From Scalesia atractyloides (taxonomy: Eukaryota > Streptophyta > Magnoliopsida > Asterales > Asteraceae): a DNA stretch of 64,000 nt. The translations under genes and the position numbers were made by a program. The stretch is taken from positions 22,956,249 to 23,020,248 of the forward strand of contig CAMTDV010000015.1 in assembly GCA_947069175.1 (NCBI GenBank). The letters run 5' to 3'. The notes below the pieces were generated by a model. That model did not search any database. It was given only the letters and a program-made list of their open reading frames with translations, and was not told where the DNA came from. This document shows positions 22,611 to 34,062 of this stretch, in pieces; position 1 is the stretch's first letter; each line of letters starts with the position of its first letter.

Positions 22611-24223
22611 GTTTGTATTTTCAGGATAAAAAGAGCTTAAACGAACAAAAAAAGCAAATAAGCAGCTAAAACCAACATAAATACAGAAAGAAGGAATAAC
22701 AAGCCATGCCCGACCCCTCAGCAACACCCCAAAAGACAAAAAAAAACAGATCACAGAAGATGAGCACAGGCCGTGTCCACCAAGCACGGGGCGTGGTCAA
22801 GCCCTGCACTACAAGACAAAACATTCAGAAGCTTCAACGCCCACCGCGGGGCCGTGTCCAGAGTAACACGGGCCGTGGTCAACTATAAGATTTGCAAAAT
22901 TTGGATAGTACAGTGAACAGTTGACCACGGGGCCGTGCCCAGAGGCCACGGGGTCGTGTGGGGCCCTCTGCTGACAAATGCAATTAATGAAGAAAGAGAA
23001 GGATGTTGGCCACGGGCCGTGTCCGCTGGACAGGGGTCGTGGTCGGTCTTCTGTTCAGACTATAAATAGGGGTTCTTGGTTACCCACAAAGGCATCCCTT
23101 AGCAAACCACTTCTCTCTCACTTTGCCACCACTCCACCACCACTACAACACCAACACCCACCACCATCATCCATCTACCATCTTTAGAGTGTGTAGTAGT
23201 CTCGGGATCCAAGATAGATTGTAAGGGTTCTTGTGAAACAAAGGCCATACTTGGCTAAATTCCTTACATCACTTGGTGAAGACTAATCTTTTATGTATTA
23301 CTTTTAGTTTTTAATCTTTCGGCACTTTTTATTTGGGTTTGTATTAATTACTTTAATAACTAGTTTCTTATGTTGAAAGTGAATTTTCTAAACCATTTCT
23401 TCATGATGTCATTGATTTGCTCATTCGTGTCTTTACGGTCTATATAAAGCACGGTAACTACTTGGAAGGGGGTTAGAAGGGTGGTTTGGTAAAGTTCTTA
23501 TCTCGTTCAGTGTATAGATCCTGCGAGGACTTGGTTCAAGTCTATTAGGGCCTCCTTCAATGCTCAACGGGTATTGGATGGCGGGGGCGCGAATGACTTG
23601 AACCCCTCATATGTAAACTACTATTAATACTTTAAACCGGCTACTTGGGATTGTATCCCTACTGACTCAAACCACTTAGCCGAGGGTAACGTCACCTTCA
23701 AAAAAGAGGGGCCTACCACTTTTCGCATTAATAACTTACTTAATTGTCTTCCGATATTTCGACCTTTTGGGATTGTATCATTGCTGACTCAAACCACTGG
23801 GTTGAGGGTAACGTCACCTTCAAAAGAGGGGCCTACTACTATAATAACTTAGATAATCTCTTAAAATGTCTGAAAGTGCGAAAACTATCAAAGGATACAT
23901 AAAAGAGAAGTTGGATCCAAGTGATTCTATCTTGTCTATTTGTATTTCATTTTGTTTTATTTATCCTTTTTCTTATCTTTATGTTTTAAAACTTTTATAA
24001 AAAAATTAGATTGATTAGACGTTGACGATAAACCGGTATTAAAAGCTCTTGTGTCCTTGGACGATCTCGGTATCTTACCAACGCTATACTACGCTCACGA
24101 TGGGTGCACTTGCCCAAGTGTATGTTTAGTGTTAGTAGAATATCGTGTTTTATAAATTTAAAACTTGACTATGCGTAAAATAGACTAAAAATGACAATAA
24201 AAATATAGTACGCTTAGCACACA
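22611..24223 (+). mobile_element. 5' LTR of Athila-like element (5'-truncated)
   Basis: Homologous to the 3' LTR from TTGTATTTTCAGGATAAAAAG onward but lacks its first ~97 bases. Upstream of the TATA box TATAAATAGG (23061) lie several CACGGGGCCGTG-type quasi-palindromes (22765-23045). Ends just before the primer site, at CTTAGCACA. About 1.6 kb. Confidence 0.8.
23060..23070 (+). promoter_or_regulatory. TATA box of Athila-like 5' LTR
   Basis: CTATAAATAGG, 15-20 bases after the last palindromic patch. Confidence 0.65.
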
Positions 24224-24232
24224 CCAAGTTTT

Positions 24233-24250
24233 TGGCGCCGTTGCCGGGGA
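24233..24250 (+). promoter_or_regulatory. Primer-binding site (tRNA-Asp type)
   Basis: TGGCGCCGTTGCCGGGGA directly after the 5' LTR. This is the usual primer site of Athila/Tat-type gypsy elements. Confidence 0.85.
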
Positions 24251-24760
24251 TACAAGGATTTTGAGAAAGTTTAAAATCAACGGCCTAATTATTTTAACAA
24301 ATTTTTCTTTTTCTTTTTAGGAAAATTTTGATTTTTTAGGAAATCTGCATTTTCTACAGATATGCAGCACGGGCCGTGCTGGGTGAACACGGGGTCGTGC
24401 CCAATATCATCACTGGCAGTAAGAAGTTTTCTGTCACAGAAGAGTGAACACGGGCCGTGGCGGTGCACCACGGGGTCGTGCCCAGCTCCTTTGTAACTGG
24501 GATCCAGAAAATATAACTACTGCATCTCGACCACGGGCTGTGGTCATTGAACACGGGGCCGTGGTGATATAATCTGACCCATATCTTTTTGTTCTAATCA
24601 CAGGACTTCGAACTCAAGTGCAGAGGCTGAAATCTCTACGCGGTGCATGAGCTCTAGTTCTGATAAAGACATAAAAGAACCTTTAGACGAGCCCGAACGC
24701 TTTTTAAGAAAAAGGTTAAAGGCCAAAAATAAGGAAAGAGCTTCGGAGGATTAAATCAAA
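24251..24760 (+). mobile_element. Athila-like leader with palindromic motifs
   Basis: Non-coding leader between primer site and gag. Repeats the LTR motif family CACGGGCCGTG and CACGGGGTCGTGCCCAG at 24367-24403, 24448-24483 and 24530-24564. Confidence 0.6.
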
Positions 24761-25908
24761 ATGGCGGATCAACGTACCCTAATCGATTACCTACAGCCCA
24801 CGGTCGGTAATCTAGGGGCTGCAATCAATGCACCAAATGTTGATACTAACAACTTCGAACTAAGGCCACATTTGATTCAAATGCTCCAAAATTCCGCCAC
24901 GTTTCACGGCGTTCCTGATGAAGATCCCCGTTTACATATTACCAATTTTTTGGAAATATGCGACACATTCCGAATCAATGGAGCATTAAACAATGCCATT
25001 CGCCTCCACATGTTCGAATTTTCGTTAAAAGACCGAGCCAAAGCTTGGCTAAACACCCTCCCAAGTGGTTCGGTAAACACTTGGGATGAACTTGCCCAAA
25101 AGTTTCTATACAAATATTTCCCGCCCTCTAAGACCGCTAAACTAATGACAGAAATCAACACTTATTCACAAGAGGACGGGAATCTTTGTATGAAACTTGG
25201 GAAAGGTTCAAGGAGCTCTTGAGAAAATGCCCGCACCACGGCCTCGCAGTATTGCAACAAGTATCCACTTTCTATAATGGACTGTTGCCACACACGAGAC
25301 AAACACTAGACTCAAGCTCCGGGGGACTCCTAGGTTAGACGACCCCACGAAATTTACAATCAAATTGAGGAAATTGCTCAAAACAATTTTCAATGGCACA
25401 CCCCCTGGGGTTCAAAGTCTATTGCCCCGGGCGCCCATAAGATTGACGAAAACACCTCATTACAAGCCCAAATCGAAGCCTTATCCTCGAAAATAAAAAA
25501 TTAGAAATGACAAAAACAGCTTCGATTATGGCTTGTGAAGGGTGTGGTGGGCCACATGAAAATTGGAGTTGTATGAAAGACATGGAAAACCACACAGAAA
25601 TGGTAAACTACGTAGATAATAGACAACCATCGGGCCCCCCTACAGGTACCTACAACCAAGGATGGCGAAACCATCCTAACTTTGGTTGGAGGGAACCAGG
25701 GAATAGTAGTAACCAACAAAATCAAAGACCTAACTTTCAACAACAACCAAGAAACGAAGCACAAAATTTCACTCAACAACAAGGAGGCCGAGAGAGGCTT
25801 GAAGACCTCATCACCCGCCTTATTTCCGAAACCGAAAAAGACACTCGGACCGGTTCTCACAAACAGAGTCCGATATTAGGAACCAAAGGGCAGTATTCAA
25901 AACATTGA
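24761..25908 (+). pseudogene. Athila-like gag (frameshifted)
   Basis: ATG at 24761 opens a frame with the gypsy capsid signature: NFELRPHLIQML, HGVPDEDPRLHITNFLEIC, IRLHMFEFSLKDRAKAWL, LPSGSVNTWDELAQKFL and YFPPSKTAKLM. The frame breaks near 25190; LYETWERFKELLRKCPHHGL continues in another frame. The C-terminal half (from 25507) has an Athila-type zinc knuckle CEGCGGPHENWSC and a Gln/Asn-rich tail. At least two frameshifts, so no full Gag can be made from this copy. Confidence 0.8.
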
Positions 25909-25936
25909 AAAACAACTTAGCCAGCTCGCCCAAAAT

Positions 25937-26891
25937 TTGTCCGAACGACCGCAAGGCGCACTACCTAGTAATACCGAAGCTAATCCAAACGCACAAGTAC
26001 ACTTCATAACCTTAAGGAACCGAAAAGTAGGTCCTGAGGAAACACCGCCACAATCCACCAACAGCAGTCCACCCGAACAAAACACACTCTCACCTCCTAA
26101 ACATCAAGAAACCACTACCACACAACATCCCGAACCAACAAAAAACCCATCAATGCCCTTCCCCGGTCGTTTACTTCGCCAAAAGACCGATGAGCAATTC
26201 ACAAAATTCATAAACCTCCTAAACAATTGCACATCAACCTCCCCTTTGTAGAAGTCCTCACTCAAATGCCAAAATATTCAAAAATTTTGAAAGACTTCCT
26301 CACTCACAAACGAAAGGTTGAAACATTGCAATTTGTTAACTTAAGTGAAGAATGCTCCGCTGTGCTCCTCAATAAACTCCCACAAAAGAAGATCGACCCG
26401 GAAGCTTCACTATTCCTTGCTCAATTGGGGGATCACCTATTCGAAATTCACTAGCCAACCTAGGGGCTAGTATCAATCTCATGCCCGCATCAATGTTCAA
26501 ACGACTCGGTCTCGGAGAACCAACCCCCACAAAAATGAGTATTCAACTCGCAGATGGATCAATCAAACGCCCTCAAGGAATCACCGAGAATCTCTTGGTC
26601 AAAGTTGGAGAATTCGTTTTTCCTGCCAACTTTGTCATACTCGACATGGAGGAAGACGCCAAAGTTCCGCTCATTTTGGGAAGACCATTCCTCGCCACCG
26701 CTCGTGCTATGGTGGACATGAGCGACGGAAAACTAACATTGAGGGTAGGAGACAAGGAAATGAACTTTGGGGTAGGGAAGAGAATTAAAGACGACCCAGT
26801 CAACTACATGAAAGTCATAGACTCAAGCTTAAATGACGCGCTCCAGCGATGCAACATAGGGTGTAAGACATCCCACTTGAGTGATATATGA
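25937..26891 (+). pseudogene. Athila-like protease region (mutated active site)
   Basis: Linker with RNRKVGPEETPPQ, then INLPFVEVLTQMPKYSKILK, LSEECSAVLLNKLPQKK and, after a frameshift near 26435, NLGASINLMPASMFKRLGLG, ILDMEEDAKVPLILGRPFL and MVDMSDGKLTLRV. In Athila the active-site block is normally DLGASINLMP; here the catalytic Asp codon is AAC (Asn). After the protease the frame closes with no reverse transcriptase, RNase H or integrase following. Confidence 0.8.
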
Positions 26892-28575
26892 CAGGTATTG
26901 GGTCTAGCCAAGGACCCTTATAAACGTGGCGCACCCCAGAGAGATTCCGCAGAATTATCCTTAGTATTAACTTAGTTTAATGTTTTCTAGTCTAGTCTTA
27001 CTTTTCAGAAATAAAACACACAAGAAAAGATGGAAGCTACCAAAGGGACGTCAAAACCACACCCCATGCATAAAAACAGTGCCTTCCGACAAAATTTTCA
27101 ACCTTCCAGCATGGGCAGTGTTCAGCCTAACATGCCCAATGCTCAGCTTCTGCAAGAAAAAGTCCAAAAACAGGTAACCGACCACGGGCCGTGTTGACTG
27201 GCCACGCCCCGTGATCAAGCTTCTGTTAAATTTGTTACTAGCACTCTGGACACAGGGCCGTGCCCGGACCACACGGGCCGTGCCCAGATGCCCAGTAACA
27301 CAAAAAATTGTTTTTAAACGCACTTTTACGCATTCGAATCAACCGAAAATTTATTTTTGGACACATTGAGGACAATGTGTAATTTAAGTGTGGGGGGTAA
27401 CTAACACTTTGAATTTAGCAAGTCCTAATAACAAGCCTTACACAAAACTCTATTGGAACCGCTAATCACCCCAAATCTTTTTCAAGATTTTTCATTTTTT
27501 TTATTTGTCTTGGTTTAATTTGGGAATAACAAGTTCTAATAAGTTATGTTTTTGCAAATTTACAACCGATAGCGTCGTGATAAAAAGAACAAAATAAGAA
27601 AATTATAAAAAAGGGCATAACAAAACTTTTTAAAATTTGATTATATATACTTGTTTACATTATAAATCCATTCCCACATTAAGTGAGTTTTGAGCTTTTA
27701 TCGAGCACACATTCATACATCTTTAAACTAAATGCTCATTTTCATTTCTTGTGTGAATAGCCGCTTGGTCCTTACAACTCTAGAACTTGCCAAAACGATG
27801 CATTCCCGGTCCTTACCAACTTAAAACCCAAGTAAGTAAATGATGGAGGCATTAGGACTAACCCTTTTTTTTCTCAAAACCATTATCTTTATTTCTTTTC
27901 ACCCATCACCAAAAATCCCCCTAGTCAACCCTTTTGAGCCTAAAACCTTTTCGTTTCAAAAACCCAAAAAGACAAACACCTATTACCCACAAAAACCATT
28001 TTCCTTTCAAACCCATTTCTTTTAGTAAAAAGCTCGGATATCTTGTGAAAAAATATATAGCTCTTCGAATAACCAAACAAGTTCCTTCAAAAAAATCTTG
28101 TTTGAAAAACGCTTGGATAAAATAAATACAATTTACGTCTTTTGCCATACTACTAACCACTAACCAAAAAAATTCACCTACCTCTAGCCCAAGCCTAAAC
28201 CCTTCAAAGTCCTCTTGATACTCGCAAAGGTTTATAGTTAAAAAGGATGAGGTTTGATCACTTGGCAAGCATATGGTAGAAGTAAGTTCCAAACCGGAAT
28301 CGAGTGATATCACAAAAATACATCTTCGTCCGAGTGTTGAGTGATCCCTTGTGAGGTACGTGAACTTGTATATAAATAAATAGGATTTTAAAGAGGCATG
28401 TTGTGCCTAAATAAATATTTTTTCTTAGAAATGTTCTTAATAAATCATGATGAATAGGAACTGTAATTAAAAATCAAGTCACAAAACTTCTTCTCTACCT
28501 ATTCCATTTGGGTGTGTAAGCCACATTTAAAGAGTTTTGCTTGAGAACAAGTAAAGATTCAAGTGTGGGGATATT
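26892..28575 (+). mobile_element. Athila-like 3' non-coding region and polypurine tract
   Basis: Directly follows protease, so pol is deleted or was never there. Includes palindrome motifs (27180-27290), the Athila-typical GAGGACAATGTG then AAGTGTGGGGGG block (27369-27397) and a second AAGTGTGGGGATATT at 28561-28575 that serves as polypurine tract. Open frames at 27840-28313 have no recognisable domain. Confidence 0.65.
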
Positions 28576-29663
28576 TGATGTACACAAAATGCAACATATA
28601 AATTAAATCAAATGATGCATAAAACTAACCCTTTTTAGTACTAAAGTTGGAAGAAGCACGTTTTTTTGTTCCTTTTGTATTTTCAAGATAAAAAGAGCTT
28701 AAACGAACAAAAGAAGCAAATATGCAGCTAAAATCAACACAAATACAGAAAGAAGGAATAACAAGCCATGCCCGACCCATGAGTAACACCCCAAAAAACA
28801 AAAAAAAACCAGATCACAGAAGATGAGCATGGGTCGTGTCCACCAAGCACGAGGCGTGGTCAAGCCCTGCACTACAAGTCAAAACATTCAGAAGCTTCCA
28901 CGCCCACCACGGGGCCGTGTCCAGAGTAACACGGGTCGTGGTCAACTATAAGATTTTTGCAGAATCTAGATAGTACAGCGAACAGTTGACCACGGGGCCG
29001 TGCCCAGTGGCCACGGGGTCGTATGGGGCCCTCTGCTGACAAATGCAATTAATGAAGAAAGAGAAGGATATTGGCCACAGGCCATGTCCGCTGGACACGG
29101 GGCCGTGGTCGGGCTTCTGTTCAGACTATAAATAGGGCTGCTTGGTTACCCACAAAGGCATCCCTTGGCATACCACTTCTCTCTCACTTTGCCACCACTC
29201 CACCACCACTACAACACCAACACCCACCACCATCATCCATCTATCATCTTTAGAGTGTGTAGTAGTCTCGGGATCCAAGATAGATTGTAAGGGTTCTTGT
29301 CAAACAAAGGTCATGAGTGGCCACGGGGTCGTATGGGGCCCTCTGCTGACAAATGCAATTAATGAAGAAAGAGAAGGATATTGGCCACAGGCCATGTCCG
29401 CTGGACACGGGGCCGTGGTCGGGCTTCTGTTCAGACTATAAATAGGGCTGCTTGGTTACCCACAAAGGCATCCCTTGGCATACCACTTCTCTCTCACTTT
29501 GCCACCACTCCACCACCACTACAACACCAACACCCACCACCATCATCCATCTATCATCTTTAGAGTGTGTAGTAGTCTCGGGATCCAAGATAGATTGTAA
29601 GGGTTCTTGTCAAACAAAGGTCATGCTTAGCTTAATTCCTTACATCACTTGGTGAAGACTAAA
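28576..29663 (+). mobile_element. 3' LTR of Athila-like element (3'-truncated)
   Basis: Starts TGATGTACAC right after the polypurine tract. Aligns with the 5' LTR through CTTGGTGAAGACT, then stops; the last ~950 bases are missing. Contains an exact 310-bp tandem duplication that doubles its TATA box (29126 and 29436). Short open frames repeated at 29071 and 29381 are products of that duplication, not genes. Confidence 0.8.
29006..29625 (+). repeat. 310-bp tandem duplication of LTR core promoter
   Basis: 29006-29315 and 29316-29625 are essentially identical. Each holds a CACGGGGCCGTGG palindrome patch, TATA box CTATAAATAGG and the CACCACTCCACCACC leader. Only the outer few bases differ at the junction. 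Confidence 0.93.
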
Positions 29664-29864
29664 TGTGACAAGTATTTAAATAGTAAAATTGTATTTCATT
29701 GCTAAAGGCAAGTACGTTGGTTTGAAAGCAATATACAACAAGTTGAACGAAAGGACAAAATACGACATCAAGTACTAAAATTAAAATAGTCATCCTACTA
29801 GATTTTGTTCATCATCATTATCAATTTCCTTCAATGCGTATTAAAGTACATGTCAACACATAAA

Positions 29865-29872
29865 GTATTGGC
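29865..29872. repeat. Target site duplication GTATTGGC (left)
   Basis: Eight-base direct repeat, matched at 30656-30663. Confidence 0.9.
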
Positions 29873-30655
29873 TAGGGGTGTTCATTAAAAACCGTAACCA
29901 AATAAAACCGTAAACCAAACCGTAACCGTAACCAAATAAACCCATCCGAATAACGAATTTCGTTTTTGGTTTGGTTTCTAACTGAAACCGAATTGTGAAT
30001 ATGTTTTTTGGATCCACATTTTATTTTATTTGGTTTATTCGGTTTATTTGGATAACCGAATAAACTGGTAATTTAATTATTTAATAAATAAAAATAATAA
30101 TGTTAATAAACTATATACAATTTATTAGCCCAAAATACTAAGTCTAATATCTAAGTATATGTATCCCCATGGTTGCATCAAATGTTGATCAAAATACAGG
30201 TTTGTTTATTAAATTTTCTTCATTTTATGTATGCAGGTTCACTCGAGAGACTCGCGTTTGAAGATCATTTATATTTTTCGTCATTAGACATGTTGATTAT
30301 TTATAGTTTCTATGACCTATATTTTGAAGATTTAACTTTGTGATTGTGTGTATGACTAGTTTATGGATGTGTTTGCTTTATTTTGCTATGTCTTTTATTT
30401 AAATATTGTTAGGCTTAAATAGTGGTTAACTTAATGTTCGGAAGTTGGAACACAAATATAAATATAAATTAGGAAAAAAAAAATACTTAGGTACACTTTG
30501 GTTAATTTTGGTTTCTAATCGAAACCAGACCAAATTGAATTTGATTTGGTTTGCATATTCCTAATTTGGTTTGGTTTGGTCTTTGGTTTGGGGTTCAAAA
30601 TTTTGAAAACCAAATAAACAAAATAAACCATAAACCGAACCGAAGAACACCCCTA
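29873..30655. mobile_element. hAT non-autonomous element, 783 bp
   Basis: Ends TAGGGGTGTTC and GAACACCCCTA are perfect inverted repeats. An 8-bp target duplication GTATTGGC is the hAT hallmark. Subterminal regions are rich in AACCGTAACC and GGTTTGGTTT words. No transposase frame. Confidence 0.92.
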
Positions 30656-30663
30656 GTATTGGC
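30656..30663. repeat. Target site duplication GTATTGGC (right)
   Basis: Second copy of the hAT target duplication. Confidence 0.9.
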
Positions 30664-32251
30664 GAGCATACAAGTTTGAGTACTAGCATAAGTATAAAAG
30701 TTTAAACGAATCCACATGGCATAATTGTTATCTAGAACTAACGTATGATACTAGCATGCAACTATAAATGTCAACCCAAAGATTCCTGCTACCGTAATCT
30801 TATCGTAGCAACGATAAGACCATTATGATTAACTTAACATGACCTCAAGAATACGGGCAGTGCATTACTCCTATAACGCTATACATGTTAAGTGAGGCTT
30901 GTACAAAGTTAATGACAAGGATAAAGCATAAGATTAGTCTAGCATATACGAATTCAAGCACAACGTATTAAGCATGTATACTGGATTTTTTTTTTTGTGT
31001 TTTAAGCATAAAGTATATGATTGTGCGAGTTGATAATGTATACGTATTACACCCAAAAGTGTTAAAAAGAAAAGGGATCATATACATTCACGGTTTTGCA
31101 CGCTTTCCGATTAAACCGAGAGTTGATGAGCGTTGAGATTTGGAACACCGAAGTTACCCTTCAATGGGGAAACAGAGGTGTGTGAGTATTTTGGATTCGG
31201 ATTTTAAGTATAATAAAGTGTATATATATATATATGTATGCGAAAATATATCTTGTGTAAACACTCGTTTTGACACTAAGTTTCATGTGATTTCATGGGT
31301 CCTAACTCGCCCATTAGAATCATAAACGAGGAATTTAGAACTTAGATAAAATAACCTAAGTTTATAACACTTAACCATAAACCGGTTAATATCACAAATT
31401 CGGTTAAGTGTATATATATATTTATATTTATATAATAATAGTCCAACATGAATGTCATAGAAGTCAAGCATGAAGGTATGATGATAAACATCCATTAAAC
31501 CTCTTTGTATGAATTTACCGAACAACTAGGTTATCAACATAGTTGATAACCCAGTTGGTCATGGATAACAAGAATAATAAAAATCTAACTAGTTCATCAA
31601 GTAGCCAAGTAAGATCAACCCGGGTGTTTCATACCCATCATGGAAAATGTTGGAGATGCGGCGGGGTTGTGTTACTTTGGGTCTAGGAAACTACCTGGTA
31701 TTCTTGCCACTACAACAAGTAAAGTAGTGAAATAAAATTTGGAAAGCCAAGGCTTCCATGGTTCACACTTACATATGCGTAGGTCTTCCAACATTGAAGG
31801 TTGGAAGCTTGGATGGTTTCATCACTTAGAACGATTTGGGCAGACTTTTAAAGAGCTTTTGAGCTTGTTTCTTGGTGGAAATAAACCACAACACAAACCC
31901 ACAACTATGAGCTTAGTTGGGAGCTTGGTGGGTACAAGATTTCACCAAGTTTTAGTCAAGAAACGCAAGGTACAAGAACATATATAAAAGCAGAATTTTA
32001 ACTCTACTTTGGACCTCAAATATGGTGAGGTTCCACCTTAGTTTGCCATGGCAAACTTGTGGAAACTTTCCTAGAGGTTATCCAAGTAGAATGAAAGAAG
32101 AAAACATGAAGTAATAGGAGAAAAGTTAGTGAAAACTCACTTAGAATGCTTGAAACTTTCTGCCAAAGCCTTGAAGATTAGAGAGAAATAAGAAGACTTG
32201 AGAGTGTTTTAGATGTTTGGAAAGTGTTTAGGAGTGTATGGAGGCTTCTGT

Positions 32252-32257
32252 TTATAA
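32252..32257 (-). promoter_or_regulatory. TATA box of minus-strand LTR
   Basis: TTATAA about 70 bases downstream (minus sense) of the GC-rich patch 32325-32410. Confidence 0.45.
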
Positions 32258-32693
32258 TGGGGTTGATTAGGGTTAGAGTTAAATGAGTTAGAAGGTGATT
32301 GGAGGTGAAAAAGGTGGCAAAAGCGGAACAACCCGCGAGCTGAAAATAGCTGGCCGCGGATACGACTCCCTCCCGCCACGGGATGGGAACACGTGTGCCT
32401 GCCGCGTGGCATGAGGGAGTGGCTTTTCAAAAATTGTTTATTTTGTCCAATTTTGGCCCCCCTACATTTGGTTTTTAGGTTATTTTATACCATAAACTTG
32501 TATTTTAACTTGTTTTTAGGTATAGAGATGTTTGTAGGCATGTGATAAGTATCGTGCACGTGAGATTGATAATTCAAGCGTATGATAAGTCTCGATTTAT
32601 ACGTAAATGCGTATTCGACAATTGTTTGCGTGCAACACAAGTATAACAAGTATGAATATAAAATGAACTTTCCATTACGATCAAAGTCTCGGA

Positions 32694-33640
32694 TTACAAG
32701 AATGGAAATGAAATATAAATAAAATACGAAGACAAGTTTCTAAAAATATAAATACGAATACACTTTCTAAATAAGAAAAGTATAGAAAAATGTGAAGCAT
32801 TACAATATGATAGATGTGGCGATAAACCTATGCAGGTAACGGTACAGGGGTATGTGATGGCAGTCACACTGACCTTCGACCGGCTAAAGAAACCCCGACC
32901 GATTACTCTCCAGAATCTGACGAGCGTCGATCGGGGTACCTCATGCACCGCGCCGGTGTAGAGTGGGGTGTCCGTCTCCAGCAACGTATAGTAGCCTGTA
33001 TGCATGGCAAACTCCCTCAGAGACATATCATGCTACACTCCCACCAATCGAAAACTAACATTGATCCGCGGGTGCTCTAGGTCGTCCGCCTCCTTTGGTT
33101 AATCGGCTGGTCTAGGATGGAAATCGAGGATAAAAACTCGATAACCTGCACCAGGTATGACGGCAAGAATGCCAGACCGAACACCTTGTCACACAATGGG
33201 GTTAGTATTTCATAAAAAAAGCAAATAAAATAGGTTAATAAATAGTATACCTCTATCATGGAGTATCGTGTCTGATAAAAACCTCTAGCTTTCACCCCCT
33301 CCTCTACATCCTCCAAAGCTGACCAATCGATGACCACATGGCCTCCTATCTCCATACGTCAAAACTTTTCACAACGGTGAAAAGCCTCGGTGTCATCCTC
33401 GAACGCTAGATACGAGTGATCTAGCAACAGGTCAATGTCCGGGGCACCGCGCTCACAATCACGGCCCCTCCCCCACCACGGCGCCTCTCCCACCACCCTA
33501 TCCTCCGCCTCCACCGTGACTCCTCCCAACGCCTCCACCACCACCCCGTCCTCCGCCTCCACCACCGCCCATCCCGGCACCACCCCGACCCTGACCACCG
33601 TCAACAACATCCAAACCCATCTATATAAAATAACATTTTT
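32694..33640 (-). pseudogene. Retrotransposon ORF1/gag-like relic
   Basis: Read on the minus strand, a Gly-rich RGG-type N-terminal part (33630-33440) leads to FEDDTEAFHRCEKF and HVVIDWSALEDV. Further on comes MSLREFAMHTGYYTLLE with TLVRFWRVIGR, then in another frame PLYRYLHRFIATSI. This order matches, by recall, the ORF1-type protein of Athila-like plant retrotransposons. Frames are broken at least three times. A TATA box at 33830 and palindromes at 33858-34062 precede it on this strand. Confidence 0.55.
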
Positions 33641-33687
33641 TATTATTCTTTTAAAAAAATAAAGCATTTTTAAATCATGTTTTTATT

Positions 33688-33710
33688 TTATATATATGTG
33701 TGTGTGTATG

Positions 33711-33746
<36 letters not shown>

Positions 33747-33752
33747 TTTGAG
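33688..33752. repeat. TG/TATG microsatellite
   Basis: TATATGTGTGTGTG then nine or so TATG units. Confidence 0.9.
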
Positions 33753-33829
33753 GTCGAACCAAGACATGGTGGAATCGTTTGTTGAAAGAAGCGCATAAGA
33801 AATAATGAAATTCATCTTCTCCTTCGTCG

Positions 33830-33837
33830 TTTATAAA
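33830..33837 (-). promoter_or_regulatory. TATA box before ORF1 relic
   Basis: TTTATAAA, about 25 bases downstream (minus sense) of the palindrome cluster and about 190 before the ORF1 relic. Confidence 0.5.
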
Positions 33838-33857
33838 TGCAGAAACTTGAAGTCATT

Positions 33858-34062
33858 TTTCAGAGACCAATACGGGCCGTGTAGCCCTATACGATGCGTA
33901 TAGGGCTAACGTAATATCACATCCATCACTTTTTGTCACTCTGGTCGTATATACCTATACGATGCGTATAGGGTTTGCACGTGACGACAATATCAGCCTT
34001 TGATAGTTTTTGGAAATTGTTATTAGTTCTATACGGGTCGTATATGGCATACGACCTGTATT
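33858..34062 (-). promoter_or_regulatory. Palindrome cluster upstream of TATA box
   Basis: Contains CCCTATACGATGCGTATAGGG, CCTATACGATGCGTATAGG and the inverted repeat ATACGGGTCGTAT/ATACGACCTGTAT (34031-34061). Same motif family as the palindrome at 21173. Confidence 0.6.

Larger units (their letters stand above)
29664..32690 (-). mobile_element. Minus-strand gypsy LTR relic with nested hAT element
   Basis: Reverse-complement homology to the LTR at 18559-20867: GTGCATTACTCCTATAACGC at 30859 corresponds to the inverse of 20355-20380, and 29665-29720 resembles the inverse of the LTR tail near 20745-20800. Minus-strand promoter: CpG-rich patch 32325-32410, TATA at 32252-32257. The left end is cut at the Athila-like LTR junction. 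The hAT element 29873-30655 sits inside it. Confidence 0.6.

Noticed and set aside
27840..28313. 130-codon minus-strand open frame
   Set aside because: Located in the 3' non-coding region of the Athila-like element; no recognisable family.
22760..29110. Repeated CACGGGGCCGTG motifs as a CRISPR-like array
   Set aside because: Motifs are short, irregularly spaced and tied to LTR and leader regions; the genome is a plant's.
29071..29563. Two identical 60-codon open frames
   Set aside because: Created by the 310-bp tandem duplication within the LTR leader; low-complexity Pro/His/Thr composition.
33435..33662. Pro/Thr/Ser-rich plus-strand protein
   Set aside because: Complement of the Gly-rich ORF1 relic on the minus strand.
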